The notes beneath the pieces were generated by a model. It was not told where the DNA came from. It saw nothing but the letters and a program-made list of their open reading frames with translations, and did not search any database. A stretch of 64,000 bases of DNA from Paramecium sonneborni (taxonomy: Eukaryota > Ciliophora > Oligohymenophorea > Peniculida > Parameciidae): the NCBI GenBank assembly GCA_905182985.1, contig CAJJDN010000017.1, forward strand, positions 319,775-383,774, read 5' to 3'. Made by a program: the position numbers and the translations under genes. Shown piece by piece: positions 11,124 to 23,866 of this stretch. Numbering within the stretch: position 1 is the stretch's first letter; each line of letters opens with the position of its first letter.

Positions 11124-12672
11124 ATGAAATAAATAGTGCTATTTGCATTGTTGGCATGTGTTGTTTTCACACATAATGACATAAAGCATGTATAAGAATT
11201 ACTTGTAGAACTGAAAGATGAAATTCATGAACAAATCGTAGCTTTAGATGCTGAATGGGTGTTAACATAAAAAGTATTGATTATTAAATATGATAAAGAT
11301 GAAACAAGCTAGTATTTAGGCATTAAAATAAACAAAAGTAGATTAAGAGGCTGATTGTGAGAGAAGAGATGAGAATGTAATAAATAAGAAAACAGAAATT
11401 TAAGAAATGTCAGATTTAATAGCTTGGATCTAACATAGAATTCATGTCAATAAAAATAGAATTCAAACAATAGAAGATCTATAATGCAGACAATCTTTGA
11501 ACTTTGTTGACACTATGAGAGATGATAAAATTTCATTAACAGTCTCAATATTTGTAAAAGAATAACTTGAAAAAATAGTGTCAGAAGGCACTTCTTTTGC
11601 ATAAAAATCATAAGCTATGAAAAATATACTTTCATTCCTTTAAGACATAAAAGAGTAGAAATATGAATTTTTGGAATTAACAAGGACAATGGAAATTGAG
11701 AAAGAAGAAAACCCAAATATGATTGAAACACATATGGGACCTATTGAAATGAAGAAATTCTAAGAGGTTAGACATGAAATCTTAGCAGTATTAGATGAAT
11801 TAGAAGCTTAAATTAATTCACATATTCCAGTTGCATAAGCTGATATGATTAGAGTTGGATTAGCATACCTTGAATGGAAATAAAGAATTCTTAAAGAAAA
11901 TGAATTTTTTGAATAAAAGATTGTGGAATTAGGGAAATAATTAGTAAAATTAATTAATCTATAATAAATAGGAACATTTAGATGATTAATTATTAGCTTT
12001 AGAATACAGTGCTTAATAATGCAGAGAAAGAGTAACAGATATTGAAAGAGCTATTGAAGTTGCAAAAAATGATAGTGTTTTGGCTTATAAAGATTATGTT
12101 GAAGAACATGAAAGATTACTTAAATAATTAGCAATTTTCTCATAATTATATTAATTATATGATAAAGAAATTGATAATAAAACAACTGAAGCAGAAAAAG
12201 AAGCTTTGACAGTAAATATTTAATATCATTAAATAGTAATAAAGACATGAACATTAAATGGTTGGTGGAGATTAGAATTCTTTACCTCCTTAATATAGAG
12301 ATTAATCAGAAAATGAAGAAGAACCAATTGTTGGAGCAGATGAAAATTCTTTACCTCCTCCAGAACTCGAAGAATAAGAAGAATCAGAAGAATAAATGAT
12401 TGTTGGAAATACTGAAGACTCTTTACCTCCTTAATATAGAACTGATTAATCAAATGATGATGAAAATGATGTTCCATAACCAGTAGAAGTTCCATAATTA
12501 GAAGAAACTGAAGATGAATAATAAGTATATTCTATTATATACATAGTTATTAATTAAAAAAGGTCCTTTGAAACTAAGAGAAATTGACACTGCACCATCA
12601 TACAAAAGATCTGATTTCATTTTACTCTAAATGAAATAAAAAAAGACAGAATTGGATGAAGTAATTTTATGA
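11124..12672 (+). CDS. Secreted coiled-coil protein, trichocyst-matrix-like
   Basis: A 482-aa protein with a signal peptide (MKQIVLFALLACVVFT) and long heptad-rich helices over residues 20-340. Leader plus all-helical body is the plan of Paramecium trichocyst matrix proteins, but no diagnostic motif was found, so this is inference. The C-terminal part carries three imperfect acidic repeats with the core VG...SLPP (two ending QYR). Introns: 11274-11298 (25 nt, AAG end), 11944-11971 (28), 12212-12236 (25) and 12525-12546 (22). The last is the least certain; retaining it would end the protein sooner. With all four removed the gene has exactly 483 codons. Confidence 0.65.
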
Positions 12673-12838
12673 CGATTTCTAATCGTAATCATTATATAAT
12701 TTAATTTGAATAATTATCATAGATTTTTAGTTTCTTATCTTGTATTTTTAATCACCTTACTTATATATTTATTCATAATTAGAATAAATTAATTGATATT
12801 ATCAAACCATATAAATTCACTATTAAAAATTAGAGTAA

Positions 12839-15800
12839 TCAATTTCTTTTTAATGGCTTTTTTTGACTCTCTGTAAATGTTAATTTCATTCGACTTAGCT
12901 TTTCTTTTTATTGCTAAATCTCTAATCTCAATTCTTCTATAGTTTTGTCTGTATTTTCAATTTAAATTAATGCTTTTTTAGGTGTTTTTATTCCTAAATT
13001 TAGATTTAAATTTGGGCTTCCAAAACTTTATGATTTATTGGCTCGATAATATTATTAATGATTACTTAATTATGTAGGTTATCTTTTTTAAATAGGAGAT
13101 TTTTGAATATTCTTATTTGGAGATTAAGATTTCATTTTCATTGGCTATTAAATTATACTTTCAAGTTGATTTATTTATAATTAATGATCTTATTAAATTT
13201 AATCTACCTTTTTCTCTTATCTTAATTTTAATTCTTAATATCTTTACTCAAAATATTATCTCTCTTTATTCATTGTATAATCAGAAAATTACTATTAAGA
13301 CATTCTAAGTTATAAAAATTTAATACAATTCATCTTGTTATTCTTTTATTAATTTATTTAAGTTCATCAATTCTAATTCATAATTTTATTTCTATTCTAT
13401 GTATAATTATTCTTGTAATTATAATTATTTTTGAAATTCTTCATTTTCTTTATTTAAGATTGATAATTTAGTCTTAAATTCATTATCATTAGCTTTTGAA
13501 ATAATTAATTATTCTATTTACTATTGTTTCTATTTTAATTTTATTTAGCCTTCTTCATAAATTAATTATTCTGATTACTTAAATTACTTCTTTAAATTAT
13601 CCAATTTTTTCTCCATTTCCATATTCATTTATTCTATTTCATATTATTTTTTATTTTCTATCATTTATGCTCTATTTTCTGAAATAATCAGTTATTTTTT
13701 ATACAAATTTTGTAAAATTTATTTACAATCATTTTCTAATTACTTTAGCTTATTTAAGACGAAATTCCTTAATTCTTTAAGCTATATGGTTGTTAATTCT
13801 TTTTATCTACTCAAAACTCTCGTAACTCTCTACTAAAAAGTATTATATTTAAATTTATATTCCTCAAGTTAAACTTTTTATTTGTTTTTTTCATTATTCA
13901 AAATACTAATCTATTTAACTATTTCATCATTTTAAATTTTTTCTTTCTATATTAATTCTTAGATTTCTTATTTTGCATATTCTAATTAATCGCTATTTGA
14001 CTCTAAATCTTATATAATTTATTAATTTTAAATTTATAAAAACTCTATTTAATTATTACTTTCTATTTTTTCTTTTTATAATTCTATGATTATTTTATTC
14101 TATTCTTCAATTTTCTATTTAAATTCATTTCTTTATTTTCTGTTCTCAGATAACTATTCTTAGAATTAATACTAAATCTTGTTATTTTCTTCATTGAAAT
14201 TATCTTACAATAGCATTAATTTTTAATCTTTTTCTTACAATTCATAATTATGCTATTCATCTTTCTTTTTTATTTCTTCCAAACATCTTTTAATATCATC
14301 TCTATGTTATTTCAATTTTTATTCTATATCTGATCCTAATCTTTAGAATGAAAATGAACCTTAAATTTTAATATCTAAGAGATTTTAAATATGTTGTAAA
14401 AATTATTAATATTATTAATTCTCCTTTTCAATTTCGCTTATATAGTCTTAGTTTTCCCTTATTGTGTTTAAGGTTTATTCTTAAAATATTTTAATATCAT
14501 CTAATTCTGCCAATAAAACTTTAAGTTTTTAATCTTTTTTTGTAATTTCTAATTCTAGATTTCTATACTTATTTTCTGATTCTTCTTAATATTAATTCAT
14601 CTAATCTAATTCTTCATTTAATTATTTGATTTCCATTTCAAGATTCTACTATTACCTTTACATTTTTTCAAATTCTTAATTTTATTGACAAAGTTTATCT
14701 TTTAAAATTTTAGATTCTCTAATTAAATCTTGTATTTGTTCATCTTTATCTATAATAACCTATTCAAAAGATGTCGTTAAATTTTCTTCTAAGTTTAATT
14801 TTTCAACTATAAACTATTATTCTAAGTCTTAGAATTATTGATTATATTATTATTCAATTGATTTAAGATGTTATTTATGATTAATTTGTTACTAATTTAA
14901 TTGATTTTCAGATTCTTTAATTAATTCTTAAAATTCATCTAACTATTCTTACTGATATTATTAAATGTTTTAAGCCTCTTTTAACTTATTTTTTAATTCA
15001 TTAATTTTTAGATTACTTTTATCTTTCAACTAATCAAGTAGCTCTTTTTACTTAGATAATTCTTGATTTTTTTTAGTTTTAAGTTTTTCAATTTCATTTT
15101 TATATTAACCTATATCTTATTCCAATTAGATATTGAGTTCAATTTACTATTATGATATCTTTTTAATATCAGTTAGTTCTTTTAATGCATGTTCGCATTC
15201 ATTTTTAAAGTCTCTACATTATCTATCTAATTATTAATTTAATTAGTTCAGAGATTCATTTCTTGATCTCATATCATTTAGATCAGAATTTAATAGTTTT
15301 TATCGTTAATCACATGATAACAAATTTTCTTGAGCAATTAAATTCTCTTTTAATAATTATTATTCTTTAGATTGTAATTCCTTGAGTTGCTTATTGAACT
15401 TATCATTTTATTGTTAATATTTCTAATTTTGAAATTTAAATTTACTTGAAGTTATGTTTCTGAAGCTTCTAACAAATCCTGTAATTCTTAAACTTCTCTA
15501 ATTTGTTATAATTAAAATTCTCTTTGTTTAGAATCAAATTCTTAGATTATAGTTTCCTCTCTTTCTAAAAACTCTCTTTTAATCTAATCGTTTAATGCTT
15601 ATTCTGATCTTAATTCTGCTTATAAACGATGAATTTCATCTGTAAACTATTTGGAGAAAGCTTCAAGAGTAATTTCTTTAATTCTACTAAATACTATGCT
15701 TTTAGAATCCTTATTTGATTCAATAGCAGAGTCATGTAAAATCTTTGTTGAAATATCAAGTAAGCATTCTAAGTAAAAAATGAAAATGAATATTACATTC

Positions 15801-15842
15801 TAATTGAGATTAGCTATTAAATAGTTTTGAGGATGATAGCAT
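12839..15842 (-). CDS. Long coiled-coil protein (976 aa)
   Basis: From about residue 60 to 900 almost every residue fits heptad repeats dominated by L, I, E, K, N and Q, with hardly any Pro or Gly: a rod-like coiled coil of the cytoskeletal or basal-body scaffold type. The C-terminal 90 residues are basic with SPNKN and TPKK motifs (possible proline-directed phosphorylation sites), ending KKPLKRN. Three short introns (15769-15796, 15423-15445, 13305-13326) bring the coding length to 977 codons. I cannot name it: coiled coils of this composition resemble each other by composition alone. No leader or membrane segment is present. Confidence 0.75.
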
Positions 15843-16559
15843 GTTTAACGTATATATAAATATGAAAAAATTAATTTTTGTTTGAATTAATTATACTTTT
15901 AATATGTTTAAGATTTTACATTAAGTGCTATTTGAAATAACTAGAATTAAATAATTACAGTATTTTTCAGATTAATGATAGATTTCTAAAAAATAAGTAA
16001 AAAATATAAAAGATCCAATCAGGTCAATTATACAAAGATTATTCATTTATAGAATATTGCTTAATAAGAGGAGATACTTATTATTGGATAAATTATTAGT
16101 AAAGTTTTTTTGAGAATTAATGAATGTTAGTTTGCTTAATACAGTTATTTTTTTTTTGGAATATCTTTAAGAGGAGATTGAAGTAAAGATTCTTTTTAAT
16201 ATGTAGAGAAATATTAGATTGAGTTTAATAATATGTATCTCTAATGTGGATGTTCAATAAGAAAACTGAAGAAATACTTTATCATTTATTGTGATCATAG
16301 TAAGATAGTCTAACATTGATATTTTTATAATTCTTATAATCCAGTACCTTATTTACTTTTTACTAAAGAAAAGATCCAAATTAAACAATTAAAATGCGGT
16401 TTCCTAATTTTAATTAGAAAAAGATATATAATTTTGGTGCAGCATAGATTTTGGTTATTTATGGAAAACTATATATCTAAAATGTAAAAAGTAATTAAAA
16501 ATTACTATGTTATACTTTAATTACTGATTTAAAAAAATAATTTAAAGAAATTTGAATCG
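15843..16559. other. Non-coding or decayed sequence upstream of mannosidase relic
   Basis: Rightward frames here run for tens of codons and then hit TGA (for example after IVQH near 16317). The sequence may contain further decayed parts of the GH38 relic that follows, but I could not align it to the family by eye. Confidence 0.35.
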
Positions 16560-17580
16560 ATGAATCAATTGAAACTTAAAACCAAATATTAGAAAATAGA
16601 AGTGGCTCTGAAAGTTATTGCTAAATAATATTTTTGCTATTTGAAACTATTCAATTTTCCATTTCAAAGAGTATCTAAAGAATTTAGTTTTAATTACATA
16701 AATAATCTGTATTTGTGCAATTTTGTAATTAAATTTGCAACTACTTAAGATTAAATAAATAATATAAATGAATATTCAAATGAAATATTATATCCAACAA
16801 AGAATGATGACTTATTCCCTTAGGCAGATAAACAAATTGTTATTAGACACGTTATTTGACCAGCAGCAATATAGCATTTATGGTTTGAGTATATGGATCT
16901 ATATTAAATGTTACCATAGCATGCCAGTCATAATGTTATGGTAGTAATTAATGATAGTTATGGCAGTAATTAATGATTTGTCTTAAGGAGCAGCCAGCCT
17001 TAATGATGGTGAAATTGAAATTATAATTCATAGAAGAATTTATTTAGATGATATATAAAGAGCTACTGAATCTAGTAATGAAAAAAAAGATAATCTTTAG
17101 TGTTAAAATTATTGAACTTAGATAAGACATTATTCATAAATTATTATTTTTTGATTAATAGTAAAATTCTAGCTTTGCAAGTAAAGTTTAATTATTTTTA
17201 GATTTTCAGCCCATTAAAATTTTTGCAATTTATTCTTAAGATTAATTTGCTTAAAATCTTTATTTTGATTTATTTAATTCTATTTTAAGTTCTATTAAAT
17301 TTTCTAACCCTAATGGCAATACATTTTTCAAATTTTATTGAAGATCTAAATTTGAAAATAATGAATATTTATTAAGAATTCATAATATGTAAGAATAATC
17401 AAATTTCCAAATTTCATTTTCTTATCAAATTGCAACTGAATAAACCATATTGAGTGGCATTCAATCATAATTGGAATAATTAAAATTAGATTAGGTATTA
17501 AATATAATTATTGATTTTAGTTTTGTTTAAAAATTAAATAAAGATTTCGTTTTGTTTCTTATAAATTAGGTAGCACCTTA
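16560..17580 (+). pseudogene. Relic of a GH38 alpha-mannosidase
   Basis: Several family landmarks survive in order but not in one frame. YPTKNDDLFPQAD (16791-16830) matches the mannosidase core motif usually seen as PTKxDDFFPYA. NDLSQGAASLNDGEIE (from 16972), followed by IIIHRRIYLDD, matches the C-terminal NDRSQGGSS...HRR signature. NEYLLRIHNMQE (near 17360-17395) matches the late beta-sandwich. The roughly 400 residues that normally separate the first two are missing, and in-frame TGA codons occur, including one at 17339-17341 between matching segments in the same frame. No short intron removes these. I read it as a deleted, frameshifted copy, perhaps one partner of an ohnolog pair from Paramecium genome duplications. 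Confidence 0.7.
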
Positions 17581-17647
17581 TTTAATTAAAAAATTTATAA
17601 TTAAAATTTGATAAAATTATATTTTAAACTTGTTTTTAAAAATAAAA

Positions 17648-19205
17648 TCATGCAGTAACATTTAGGTTCTGTGGATTTTTTTAACATTTAAACCATAATA
17701 AAATCATTACTATAAACTCAAATACTGAAAATGTTATTAATATTACTATTAAGAAAATTCTGAAGCCATTTTAAAAGCTTGAAAATGAATGATCTTCAAC
17801 AAAAGATTTTAAATAGTTATTTGCTTCATCAAATAATATACATGGAATCTTTTATATTTAAGCAACTTCTTATATAATTTCATCAATCCAAATATGATTA
17901 AGTATAAGTAATAAAGCAACAACGAAATATATAACTATTAAAGGAATTTAAACTATTAATATTCTCATCTTTTAAGACCAGTTTTCAATAAATTTAAAAA
18001 AAATAGAAAAATGGCTTGAAAAAAGCAATGAACTAAATACTGTTATTAAAATAAATAAATTTAACTTTTACCTATTTATTTAGGCTTCATATTCATTAGT
18101 TAGCATTTTATTAAAGAAATCTTAATCTTAACATTCATCTGAAATAAGGGTATAAGATTTAGTTTGTAATGTCCAATTTTGAGTATTATTGACATAAAAA
18201 TAATTCAACTCATTTTTATATTAAATTAAATTATTTGATTAAAAAAACTATTCCTCAGATATTGTATATACATTTTTATAAAGAGGATCAAAATATGAGC
18301 AAAACTTTTCCTTATTTTCATATTAAATTACTTACTAATAAATGTTTTTATTTAATTTACAGACTTTATCACCTTTAATTAATAAAACTTCAGATATAGG
18401 AAGTATATTCTCATTATATCCAAAATAAAAAAATTATCTGTTTCCAAGATTTATTGATTTATCAATATATTATTCATCAATATCTGCAAACGATCTAATT
18501 CCAAATTCAGTTATAGGGCAATTAACATTTATCGGTAAGCAATATTTCAAATCTTTTCCACATACAGTCCTTTGTTCTTACTAACAATAAGTTTAGTTAT
18601 TTTTTAAAGAAACATTCTTTTCTCTTTTTACACAAATAATAAATGCTATAAAATAATTATTAAGAAATACAAGTTCCATAGCCATTATTATTTAACTAAG
18701 TTAAATTTTATTAAAGTCTTTGGTGAAAAGTAAAACAACCCTATTTCAAAAGGAATGAGTTGCATTCTTTCCCAACTGAAATATTTTGTTAATTAGTTTA
18801 ACTACAATCGCAACCTATAATTTATTAATCAAAGTTATAATTAAAAATAGGTTCATACGGAGCTTAACAAGTTGAAGACAACCATTCAATATAAATACCA
18901 GCAATTATTTCTTGATTTTAATTCTATAAGAATTATTCATAAACTTCTTAGTTTGATTAACCATTATAATAAATGAGTCCAACATACGCAAATAATAAAA
19001 TGGTTACGATCAACATTAAAACAGGGTTTAAAATTTTAATAAATTTACTTATGCATTGAAAATTTTTTAGATTGTTCTTATATTAATTCCTCCACCTATT
19101 CACTATATTTAAGGATTTTCTTTATTTAACTTACAAATTAAATCGTTAGGGATCCTAGTTCAAGTAAAATTCAGGGATTTCTTGTAGTTATTTATGGTTA
19201 TTCAT
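17648..19205 (-). CDS. Multi-pass membrane protein, unknown family (510 aa)
   Basis: The start MNNHKQLQEIPEF is followed by a hydrophobic segment near residue 60 (LMLIVTILLFAYVGLIYY), a large extracytoplasmic part with many cysteines (about 14) and N-glycosylation-type sites such as NNT, and then a cluster of three hydrophobic helices near the C-terminus (LFILITVFSSLLF, ILIVQIPLIVIYFVVALLL, IFLIVILITFSVFEFIVMILL). One intron of 25 nt (18646-18670, TAG end) joins what otherwise looks like two genes; the joined coding length is exactly 511 codons. Probably a ciliate-specific cell-surface or endomembrane protein. No transporter or receptor signature is recognised. Confidence 0.7.
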
Positions 19206-19923
19206 ATTTATAGCAATACTATTAATTTAATTAAATTATAATATACATTATAATCGAACTGTTACTTGCAAATATGTTCTATTAAATTAAATTATATGTC
19301 TGGTAAACATAAATAATTCATAAAAACAGTAGAATATGACTTAAATCATTTTTAGCATACAAACTTAAAGATAACCATAAAGAATTTGATTTTTTAGATT
19401 AAAAAATTTTCATCATTAGGAATTTAAAATGAATTAAGAGAAAAATTGTAAATTATTCAGGGGAATCTATGTTTTATTTATAAATGAATTCTATCAAAGT
19501 TTATAAACTATTGAGGTATGTTCTCTATATTAATTATTATAAAAATTAAAATAAATTCTTAAAATTGAACATTTTCCATATTCAAACTAATATGAATTCT
19601 TAAGTCTCCAAAAAATTAACAAATAAATATTCTAAATTTAGACATTCCTTATCTTAAAATTATTAGGGAATTATCCTAATTTAATTTATCAAACATTCAA
19701 ATTAAGACATTTAATTTTTGGCGTAAAGTTGATCTTTCTCTTTTATTCTAATTTTAAGAACTTTTTATAAAACTTAGTTTACTTAAGAAAATCGCACGAT
19801 AATTTAATTTAAATTCTTTATATTCTTTTTATTTGTCTAAAATTAGAATTATCAATAGAAATGAAATAATAAAAATATCTTATTATTTTAAAAATTATCT
19901 TAATCATATATAAATTTATTAGA
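19206..19923. other. 718-nt spacer, no convincing gene
   Basis: A rightward frame opens with ATG at about 19427 and runs without TGA past 19924 into the opposite-strand kinase gene. It is about 80 percent A/T and rich in F, L, I and K from the base composition alone, so I treat it as chance. It separates two leftward genes. Confidence 0.45.
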
Positions 19924-21380
19924 TCATTTGGTACCATAATTCAAAGTTTCACCAATTAGCTAGATCCATTTCTTAGCATTTTAAGACTAAATTTATATAT
20001 TTTAATCATACCCTAAAAATATATTTTTATTTTTCATCAATTATAACAAATTTATCTTGTTTAATCAATTAATATTTTAAAAATTAAGTAACATGAATTA
20101 CAGTCTTTTTATCATTCAATTTTGGATTTATATAATGAATAGATGGAATATCATTTATAATTTATAGCACTAGTAGTCTTGGAGAAAAGTAAGATATTAG
20201 AACTTATTTTTTTAATATATGTTTACATCCAGAATCTTTTTCAACTAATTCCTAATAAATAACTTTAGAAATAGGTTCTTAGATAAAAGTCTTTGATTTT
20301 CTTTGATCTCTATATATTTGAACAGGTTAAGGTGGAATCATTTTCCATAAGTTATTAAAATCAATTTCTTTAAAATAAGGATGGCTTTTTATTTTAGAAT
20401 AATCAATTAATCTATTATTTAGATTTTTCTCTAAAAATAGTTTCATCAAATCCTATGCTAATTAAGGAATGCTCTTAACAAAAAATGAATAATTAATATA
20501 CTTATGGAAAGATTATTTAATCTTCTACAATTTTTTAATATAACTCTTCTTAATTATCAGCTTTAAATGGTATAGTTCCAGTATACATTTTATACATTAT
20601 TATAGCCAAAGCCCATAAATCAGTTCCAGGACCAACTGGTTCATCAGAGATCATTTCTGGTGTTAAATATGCATTTGTTCCTACAAAACTATTTTATCTT
20701 TTTCGTTCTGTATCTACAAAATCTTTTCTGTAATTATCAATAGCTTAAACTATTTTTTGTGGAACTTTTTCTTAATCATAAATAACTGCAGTTCCAAAAT
20801 CTATTAATTTTAAATGTCTCTCTGCAGTTATTAGTAGATTTTCAGGCTTAAATTAATTTAAAATTTACTTTTATGTCTCTATGTACTATTCCTTAAGAAT
20901 GAACATATTCTAAAATGGATACAATTTCGGCTGTATAAAATTATATAATATTATTAGTTAACTTTTAATCTAGATTATCAATAAATTATATACTGCCATA
21001 AAGTTTTAAGAATTCACTAAAACAATCTTAAGCTAATTCAACTAAAAAATACAGATTATTTTTATCTTAAAATGTTGAATGTAATTTGATTATTCCATCA
21101 TATTTTAAATATTGAAGCATTTCTTTTTCTATATATGCATGATGTTGTTTTTTATTCTGACTTATAAGTATATTAATACTAATTTCATGAAATTTTTATC
21201 AATAATTTTAATTGCATAGATTGGACTTTAATTACTATTTCCTTTTTAAACGTCTTCTTTTTTTTAACAGCTAAAGACTTTACTATATGCTCCATCACCC
21301 ATCTCTTAAATTTTGATAAAATCTTCAATATTTATTTTCTTTTTGATTGGTGTTTCTGCTTCTTATAAATTTTATATCAT
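19924..21380 (-). CDS. PDK1-like protein kinase with C-terminal PH-like domain
   Basis: A 452-aa AGC kinase: glycine-rich loop MGDGAYSKVF, ATP lysine in YAIK (K58), catalytic HRDIKPENL (near 159-167), IDFG (near 178) and TPEMI with GPGTDLWALA. Presence of a PH-like C-terminal domain (TVIHVTQFLKYQLIKQDKF) with no hydrophobic motif tail makes PDK1, the activator of other AGC kinases, the best match. Introns: 21157-21179 (CAG end), 20847-20868 (AAG end, splits the catalytic loop between HRDIK and PENLL), 20474-20501 (AAG end), 19987-20011 (TAG end); result 453 codons. Its ATG overlaps the TGA of the upstream B-box gene in ATGA, and the two may be one fused gene. Confidence 0.85.
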
Positions 21381-22597
21381 TAATATTATTATAAACTCTA
21401 ACTAACAAAATCAGGTCTTGTGTTATTGCGAATTTAAGGCTCTTCATAGATTATTTATGATTATGTAAAGTAATCATTTTCTACTTCAACATTTTGTACT
21501 TGGGCTGAATGGAATTAATTTTAATTTTAATATACTCTTTAACCTGTTTGTGCAATTTATTAATGGAATTAAAATTAAGATGGCACTTAATTAAAAGGTG
21601 TTAATGGTACAAATTAAGTTTATTGTTAATATTACACTGGATTTCTAGCAGGAGAAGTAAATTATGGAACAACTATTTATTATTTTAAAGGCTAAATATT
21701 TATTTCTATTATAATTACTTTCTCTTCTTATAATGGTAATTAAATTATATATTTAAGTCCTTCATGTAATTTTTATACAAATTTTTCTATTGATGTCTAC
21801 AGGTTCTTATAATCTTGTTTCCATTTGCTATTTACATAATCTAAAAAACCATTCACATCTTAAACTTCCTTTGAATTTAATGTTTCCATTTACATATCAA
21901 ATAACTTACAGAATTCAATTGTAAAAGCATTACTAAAATAAGTTTTTATCATTCTTATAAAGTTATCTTTCATTAAGTTTAAAAGTGTAATTCTACATAT
22001 TGATATTATTAAATTTACTTTTTATTTACAATCTCTCCTTCTTTATTATTTTTAAATTCATATTCTTTATGATTGACATAAGATTAAATCTTTTTAAAAG
22101 CTTCTTCAATATCATTTCCAACATCCTCTGAAATTTTAATTTTTTAATTTAATTGTTCTAATTCATTAAAAATTTTATTTCTCTCTTCTTAGTGGTTTTA
22201 TTTAATCTCCTTTTATTTATCTTAAAATTCTTTTTTAAAAGCATCTATTTTTTTTTAAACTCCTTTTAAATTTCTTTCTATAACACTTTAAAAATAATAA
22301 TTCTCATTTCCAATTCTATTTTCTTCTTAAATTAACTCTGGTTCTCCATTTATTAAATATTTTAGTCCTGCACTTACATTTTTGTTATTACTTTAATACA
22401 TTTATAACACACCATTTTCTAATAAATTTGAAAGTTCTTCTAACTTTTTAAATGTCAATTCAAAATACTTTATGTGATTTTTCATGGATTTTAACAGCAC
22501 AAGTTGAACACATAACTCTTTAAGAACACTATTTTTCTAAACAAACCCAGCTAATCTTTTATTTCGGATGTTGTGTACATGTTTAATCGATTTCCAT
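21377..22597 (-). CDS. B-box-like zinc-finger coiled-coil protein
   Basis: A 389-aa protein. The N-terminus has a B-box-type Cys/His array: CTQH, then WVCLEKQC, MCSTCAVKIH and SHK (residues 7-43). A long coiled coil follows (residues 45-230), then a Q/P-rich tail. Introns at 22444-22468 (25 nt, AAG end) and 21993-22018 (26 nt, TAG end) restore a 390-codon frame. The TGA at 21377-21379 overlaps the ATG of the PDK1 gene by four bases. Removing 21362-21396 (35 nt, GTTTAT...ATAAG) would instead join this frame to the kinase, giving one 829-aa protein. B-box/coiled-coil proteins often act as scaffolds or ubiquitin ligases, but no RING finger is seen here. Confidence 0.75.
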
Positions 22598-22708
22598 TAT
22601 GTTAATATTAATTAATTCTAAATTACTTATTGAATTAACTGTCAATACTATATAAACCAATACTTTATATAATCTATTTAATTAATTTCAACAGCTAATT
22701 TTTATTAC

Positions 22709-23440
22709 ATGAATCCCAATAACTCAAGAAAACCTTCTCAAAATGCCAGAGCATTAACACTTGCTGATTTAGACTAATAATCTATCTCAGAAGACTCTGC
22801 TATAGATTTAGATTAATCTTAATTACATAAATTAGGAATTGATATAAGTAATATTTAAGCTGCTGATTTAACTTAAATTGATGAGCAGCATAGCAAATCA
22901 ATCATTCGTTTTTCTAAAAAAAATAGTGATTCAACTACGAATATCGATTTAACTCATCATATATACTAATTTAAACAAAAAATTTAAGATTTACAATTAG
23001 AATTAGGATCTGATAGATCGGATCCTTATCAAATTTCTTTACATTCATTTAAGAATTAAGATGATAATTCATAAAACTAAGGTATATGTGTTTCAGAAGC
23101 ACTTGGAACAAATGTTCGCTCTTAAAATTAACAGAAAAATTATGCATAATAAAATTAAACATCAAATTAATTTAAAGTTCCAAATACTTCTTAATAATCA
23201 TCTGGAGGTCTTAGTTATAATATTCCTCATTTAAATTCAACGGGTAATCAAGCTTCTCATAATGTAAATCCAATTGGCAATATTTATGAACAATTAGAAT
23301 ACCATAAATTAAAATTTTATGATTCTTATATGCCTGAACAACATAAAGTACTTAATAATCCACTCAAATTTCTTAAATATAAATTACATCAATAAAACAG
23401 ATATGCATTCGATCATTGTTTAGATTGTCTTATCCATTGA
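22709..23440 (+). CDS. Hypothetical Asn/Ser/Gln-rich protein (243 aa)
   Basis: A single uninterrupted frame, 244 codons, beginning MNPNNSRKPSQNARALT. It is low in hydrophobic residues over most of its length and rich in S, N, Q and D, so probably disordered. The last 50 residues change character (LEYHKLKFYDSYMPEQ, then LKYKLHQQNRYAFDHCLDCLIH), aromatic and Cys-containing, which suggests a short folded C-terminal motif. It diverges from the B-box gene with 111 nt between starts. No family is recognised. Confidence 0.65.
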
Positions 23441-23866
23441 AATTAATTCATTTAAATTTTCATTATAATTAACATATTTACACACTTATCAATAAATTCT
23501 TTTTCAATTATTAATTATTTTATATATTTCATTTATTTTATCAATTTTATCTTATAATAATATATCAATAATTTATTACTTTTGTTACTGTTGGAAATCA
23601 ACTAAATTTATTGAACTGATAAATGTTTTTAATCTTATAAAATTTTTGCAAAAAGTACAATTGTTTTTGAACAATTAATAATTTCATTTTTCTATTTCAG
23701 TTTCATAATAAAAATTGATATCATTAAAATAAAAATAATGACAATCTAAAATTGATTTGATTAGACACAAACTTAAGAATGATTTTTAAACATAAGAAGC
23801 TATTTAAATTGTCATTTTTTTTTAATTAATTTGGTTTAATACAATTTTTAATACATTAATATAAGA
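23441..23866. other. Convergent spacer, nothing recognised
   Basis: 426 nt of A/T-rich sequence between two convergent stops. No coding frame with gene-like composition is apparent. Confidence 0.5.

Noticed and set aside
16560..16720. Protein kinase N-lobe (VALKVIAKQ-like words)
   Set aside because: The only kinase-like feature is one short word; the sequence immediately downstream matches GH38 mannosidase signatures.
18646..18670. Two separate membrane-protein genes instead of one
   Set aside because: A standard 25-nt TAG-ended intron joins the frames, and the summed length is a whole number of codons.
19427..20200. Long rightward frame running into the PDK1 gene
   Set aside because: With one stop codon and about 80 percent A/T, frames of this length arise by chance; it is antisense to a well-supported kinase and has no motif.
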